A stretch of DNA of 62,000 nt, taken from assembly GCF_008831285.2 (NCBI RefSeq), contig NC_045142.1:13703354-13765353 (forward strand), given 5' to 3'. A program made the position numbers and the translations under genes. Below the pieces are notes generated by a model. The model saw only the letters and a program-made list of their open reading frames with translations. It did not search any database and was not told the origin of the DNA. Positions 58,123 through 62,000 of the stretch are shown in pieces; within the stretch, counting starts at the first letter, position 1, and every line of letters starts with the position of its first letter. The stretch comes from Nymphaea colorata (lineage: Eukaryota; Streptophyta; Magnoliopsida; Nymphaeales; Nymphaeaceae).

Positions 58123-58818
58123 ATGAAGAGTCGGCGTAAGGCTATGGATATGCTGGCTGATGGTTGTCAAGAGACACATAATGAAGACAAAATGGCCTTT
58201 ACAACAAGCAATAGTGCCCATGTCACCAACAGTGAGAGGTCTATTAAACACAAATGTGAGGACTCTAGAAAAGTTAAATGTACTCATTGCAAGAGGAATG
58301 GTCATTCTCGAGACTCTTGCTGGTTCCTTCATGGGAAACTAGATAAAAGGCAGAATTCAGCCTATAGAAGCATGGGTCGCAGTCAAGACAAAAGGGAAAG
58401 CAACTCTAGCCAAGTGAATCCGGCCATCTCCTCATCGGAAAACCAAATCATGCTGGATAAACTGGCTGAAATGATAAAAGATCTTCAAGTTCAAAGGACA
58501 GCTGGCATCTCAATTACATTAGGCGGCAAAGGTACAAGCAAAACAGGTACGACCCTTACTATGGTTAATAACATTGAGGGTAAGGATTTGCAATGGGTAG
58601 TTGACTCAGGGGCCACAGATCACATGGCCAATAAATCTTCTTTCTTAAGTTCATATGTTCATTCTAGAGATATTGGTCCTCTTGCCACTGCCAACGACGC
58701 TCCTATAACTGTGAAAGGAATAGGTAACATAGGTTTTTTTAACACAAGTTACACTAGCAAGGTGCTTGTTATGCTATGCCTAAGCTTACTACCAATCTTG
58801 TATCAGTTGCAAAAATGA
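58123..58818 (+). pseudogene. Copia-B gag end and protease
   Basis: A 231-codon frame that continues gag after a frameshift. Residues 53-66 are the zinc knuckle CTHCKRNGHSRDSC (C-x2-C-x4-H-x4-C, intact). The protease active site is WVVDSGATDHM with its Asp codon at 58,603. After residue about 213 the frame becomes nonsense because of a frameshift near 58,770; pol continues in the frame at 58,776. Confidence 0.9.
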
Positions 58819-59282
58819 CTAAGGAGTTAAATTGCAATGTAGTTTTTTCTGCTATTAATGTCATTTTTCAGGATCAGATGACTCAGAAGATGATTGGTGA
58901 AGGACAACTTGTCAATGGACTCTATCAAATAAGAACCATGAATCATGCACTGAATGTAAATCATGTCAACGATGGAAATATCTGGCATCAAAGAATGGGT
59001 CATCCATCTTCTAGAGTTTTAGATTACTTATTTCCTAATCTGTGCTTCAATTGTAGAGAGTGCGGAATGTGCAAATTTGCTAGAATGGCTAGACCTAAAT
59101 TTACTTTATTTGATTCCATTAGCCAAACACCATTTCATTTGATACACTCTTATGTTTGGGGCCCTATGCCTATTGATTCTATGGATAGATTTTGTTACTA
59201 TGTGTTGTTTATTGATGATTTTTCTGAGTCTACATGGGTCTATTTTATGAAAAATAAGTCTGAAGTGCTCTCTCACTTTTAA
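58776..59282 (+). pseudogene. Copia-B pre-integrase and integrase start
   Basis: A 168-codon frame with LTTNLVSVAKMTKELNCNVV, then IWHQRMGHPS and CRECGMCKFARM (the H-x-H ... C-x2-C zinc-binding N-terminus of integrase), then HSYVWGPMPIDSMDRFCYYV and FIDDFSESTWVYFMK, the start of the catalytic core with its first Asp region. It stops at 59,280-59,282. The remaining core is deleted: about 35 bases later the sequence is already C-terminal to integrase. Confidence 0.9.
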
Positions 59283-59317
59283 ACCTTTTATAAAATGATT
59301 GAAACTCAATATGCATT

Positions 59318-60311
59318 AAAAATAAGTCTGTGGCTGATGCACATGAAGCTAATAATGAGACTCATGCTGAGAATGAGTGCCTCACAAATGATCATGAACT
59401 TGCAACAACTACTGAAGATGTAGAGAACAAGCCAACACTTATCAGAAGATAAAAAAGGATTAGGCGAGCTCCTTCACGCCTAGTTGATTATGAAACCTAC
59501 CCAATCAGCAAGTATGTGTCGTACAATCAAATTTATGACTACCCTGCCAAGTTTACTAGAAATCTTGATAGCATTCAAGAGCCCAAGTCCTTTCATTAGG
59601 ATTAAGGTGATCTTAATTGGAGGAAGGCTGTGAACAAAGAGCTAGAAACTCTAAGGCAAAACAAAACTTGGGAAGTTGTCATTCCTCCAAAGAGCACAAG
59701 CATAGTGTGGTGCAAATGACATTATAGAGTAAAATACAAAAGCGATCGCACCTTGGACAAATACAAGGCTCGTCTAGTGGCTAAGGGGTTCACGCAGAGA
59801 AAAGGGTTGGATTATGAAGAAACATTTCCACCTATCGCAAAGATGAATACATTGAGAATGTTTCACTCTATTGCTTGCAACTTGAATTGATGTCTTCATC
59901 ATGTAGATGTCTAAAACACCTTTTTACAAGGAAAACTCAATGAAGAAATTTGTGTCTTTACCTCCCGGTCATCCAGATGAAAGGAAAGGAAGAGTCTGCA
60001 AATTAAATAAAGCCATATATGGCTTGAAACAATCTCCTAGACCTTGGTACATAAAGTTGGGTCAGGCATTGGAAAAAACAGGGTACCACAAATGTTACAC
60101 AGACAATAGTTTATTTGTTAAAAAACTTGGAGAGAACATCACTGTTGTTCTAATTTACGTGGACGACATAGTCGTGGCTGGAAACGATGCATTTGAAAAA
60201 AACATTCGACATAAAGGATTTGGGAAAACTCAAATACTTTCTTGGCATTGAAGTTGCTCAATCTCATAAAGGTATCTTGCTATGTCAAAGAAAGTATGCA
60301 TTAGATATCTC
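59318..60311 (+). pseudogene. Copia-B reverse transcriptase (RVT_2), truncated
   Basis: Starts after the deletion with the linker rich in E and N (NETHAENECLTNDHELATTT), then RRAPSRLVDYETYPISKY. RT motifs follow in shifting frames: [40 protein letters not shown] and, in frame 59,907-60,251, EICVSLPPGHPDERKGRVCK, LNKAIYGLKQSPRPWY and the catalytic YVDD at 60,156-60,167. The final part, in another frame, ends with [10 protein letters not shown]-type sequence at about 60,310 and then joins the middle of the 3' LTR. RNase H is absent. Confidence 0.9.
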
Positions 60312-60426
60312 AAAAACATTGGTTTCTCTTGCTCATGGACGTAGGCTGGAAAGCCGAACCATGTAAAACTGGTGCAGCCTCTTTTCTCTCTATCATCTTC
60401 TTCTTTGATTAAATCTCTGTCTATCA
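60312..60426 (+). repeat. Copia-B 3' LTR stump
   Basis: Matches the last ~115 bp of the 5' LTR (57,270-57,385) and ends CTGTCTATCA, followed by ATATA. Confidence 0.88.
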
Positions 60427-60431
60427 ATATA

Positions 60432-62000
60432 AATCTGAAAATTTACATGGATAAAAATGCCAGATTCAGATTAGACATCCCTACCAAGTCTGAATTAAGA
60501 ATTGTATTTATAAAAGAAGGAATCGTTAAAATTTACTTGTTTCCACCATTCTTTCCTCTTGTTCTACTTCAAACTTCCCAACCATGGAAAAATGATGTAT
60601 TTGATGTAATCCAAGCAAGGGTTTCCTTCAACGATGTTGCGCGGGCAGTAAGCTTCTTGATTTCCACATTAACTTCTTTCTACAAGATCAAAGAATACAT
60701 CAGTTTTTGGCATAAAGAAGCTAAGCAGCCTCAATAGACAGGACAAGCTTCTACCAGAGGAAGAAACTAATCTAGTATGCCCCTTAGAAAGGACAAGCTT
60801 CTGTGAATCGATCATGCCCACCAAGTCTAGATCTTGATTAACCCTCCGCTCCTTCCTGATGTCCACATCTGCAGTGCCTGGTAGGACCATAACTAGTTCA
60901 AATCTGATGAGATGACTCAGATGTTCTCTAGAAAAGAAATTATCTCTTGATCAACTAAGTCAATACCAGCTTCATGCCATCAAGGGACAAAATGCAAGTT
61001 CCTACTAAAAGTGATTTGGTACTAATGAAACTACAAGAAAAGGAGGAAATTTGGAAATTCAAACTGTTACAGTCTTAAGGTATTAGAAGCAAAGTAGTTT
61101 ACAAAACAAATCATGAGAATATATATTGTTACATTAGAGAGAGGCTGCTCTTTGCAAGTGCACCATGTCTCAAACAGCAACTATGTGTTTCAACAACTGT
61201 ACTAAGTAGATTACACCTGTGACATGTACCTTGTTTCCAATAGCTATAGGTGTGCCATCAGTCTTAAGAATAATATTTATAATTTCACCACTACATTCTA
61301 CTTGTTGAGTGCATTGGCCCCCTGTAACAACATTCTAGAAATACAATCAGCATTAACCCAATAGAAGATATACCAAGAAAAAATCGAGAGAAAGGATTAA
61401 GTAGGCCATGTAAGGTTACTAAAAACAGCAAGTAGGCAATTTTCAGTATAAAAGCTATAAGCCCAACAGATCTTCGACGCTCCATGAGCAGCAATTAGGG
61501 CACAGACATTAGCAAAGAGGAATTCTTACATCCATAGTAGTGCTACATAGTAATAAGACTATAAATAATCATCTTAGCCATGTGTTGCAGGAGGAAGGCC
61601 TTGAAGTTGTTCAGTACAAGGTGCATATCAAAAAGTACAAGGTCATAAAATTCTAAATAAATAAGTAGATTCCATTGATTTTCAAATAAATATGTTCATT
61701 CATACAAAATATGTGGAATGGATCAAAGAGAGTGGGTCTTACAAAAGCTTTGAATGCTGGACGATGTGCAGCCATCTCATATATAGAGAAATCTGCAAAA
61801 CCGTATCCAAAGCCTATATTAAAAAAATTAGTACAATTATCATATAAAGGTATTGGCCATCACGGAAAACATGGGAGAGAGAGAAGAGACCAAATATCAG
61901 ATTCGAAACCATATTGAAAGGCTTATTATAGATTGTATGAGAGTGTTATAAGATTATATAGGTTAACCACAATCTACTAAAACCTTTTTCGAGGACCCAA
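60432..62000 (+). repeat. D1 copy 3, right part
   Basis: Matches 54,890-55,960 and 32,570-34,160 and runs off the window end. It extends farther than D1 copy 2. Confidence 0.85.
60569..61815 (-). pseudogene. Unidentified host gene, exon-like series, copy 3
   Basis: The best-preserved copy. Blocks on the minus strand: about 61,815-61,747 (YGFADFSIYEMAAHRPAFKAF, donor GTAAG), about 61,655-61,585 (a damaged version of the DMPPYTEELQGL block), about 61,510-61,470 (ALIAAHGASK), about 61,322-61,232 (the GNK block with an intact GTACAT donor), about 60,870-60,785 (DIRKERRVNQDLDLVGMIDS) and 60,679-60,569 (EVNVEIKKLTA then AWITSNTSFFHGWEV and a stop). The donor after the second-last block reads GG instead of GT. 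Family unknown. Confidence 0.55.

Larger units (their letters stand above)
57080..60426 (+). mobile_element. Ty1/copia element B, internally deleted
   Basis: LTR retrotransposon on the plus strand with 5' LTR, primer site, gag, zinc knuckle, protease, the first part of integrase, most of reverse transcriptase and a 3' LTR stump. Deletions removed the integrase core (junction near 59,318) and everything from late RT to the middle of the 3' LTR (junction near 60,312). It is nested in D1 copy 3, so it is younger than that duplication, but the LTR remnants differ at about 11 of 115 positions by eye. Confidence 0.92.

Noticed and set aside
59106-59309. Minus-strand frames inside copia-B
   Set aside because: Shadows of the plus-strand integrase reading.

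Overview
This window is nuclear DNA from a flowering plant. The evidence is the set of families present: Ty1/copia and Ty3/gypsy LTR retrotransposons with tRNA-iMet-type primer sites, a plant-type LINE with a DUF4283-like ORF1, a nepenthesin/CDR1-like aspartic protease relic, long AT/GA microsatellites and intron-exon-like fragments. The species cannot be read from the sequence. I find no intact host gene, no rRNA or tRNA, no CRISPR array and nothing prokaryotic. Almost all coding sequence belongs to broken mobile elements or pseudogenes.

Layout. 1-15.4 kb: a LINE copy on the minus strand (about 1034-4880), a split aspartic-protease pseudogene (4.9-6.84 kb) and its 3' flank to a 100-N assembly gap (9543-9642), then a second, inverted and longer copy of the same LINE (9643-15318). 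15.4-24.9 kb: mostly non-coding dispersed repeats, microsatellites and a minisatellite. 24.87-33.67 kb: a mosaic block with a candidate LTR, a truncated copia element on the minus strand (gag, protease, integrase, no reverse transcriptase), its 5' LTR, an older copia relic on the plus strand, and exon-like fragments of an unidentified host gene. 35.86-38.92 kb: a second copy of the 18.9-23.6 kb repeats. 38,935-42,163: a complete-ended but internally deleted gypsy element with two LTRs and a 5-bp target duplication. 43.2-47.05 kb: an inverted copy of 5738-9542 (protease plus flank). 47.05-55.97 kb: a direct copy of the 24.87-33.67 kb block. 56.5-62 kb: a third copy of the end of that block, split by a small hAT-like MITE and an internally deleted copia element.

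The history read from this is repeated segmental duplication of TE-rich DNA, both direct and inverted, then nested insertions and internal deletions. Position 47,050 is a breakpoint shared by two duplications. The observations most worth checking are the triplicated exon-like series with matching splice phases, a templated insertion in an integrase frame that carries a piece of one of those exons, an in-frame gypsy protease-to-integrase fusion, and the doubly bounded breakpoint. All repeat comparisons were made by eye; no alignment or database search was run, and boundaries are approximate unless stated as exact.
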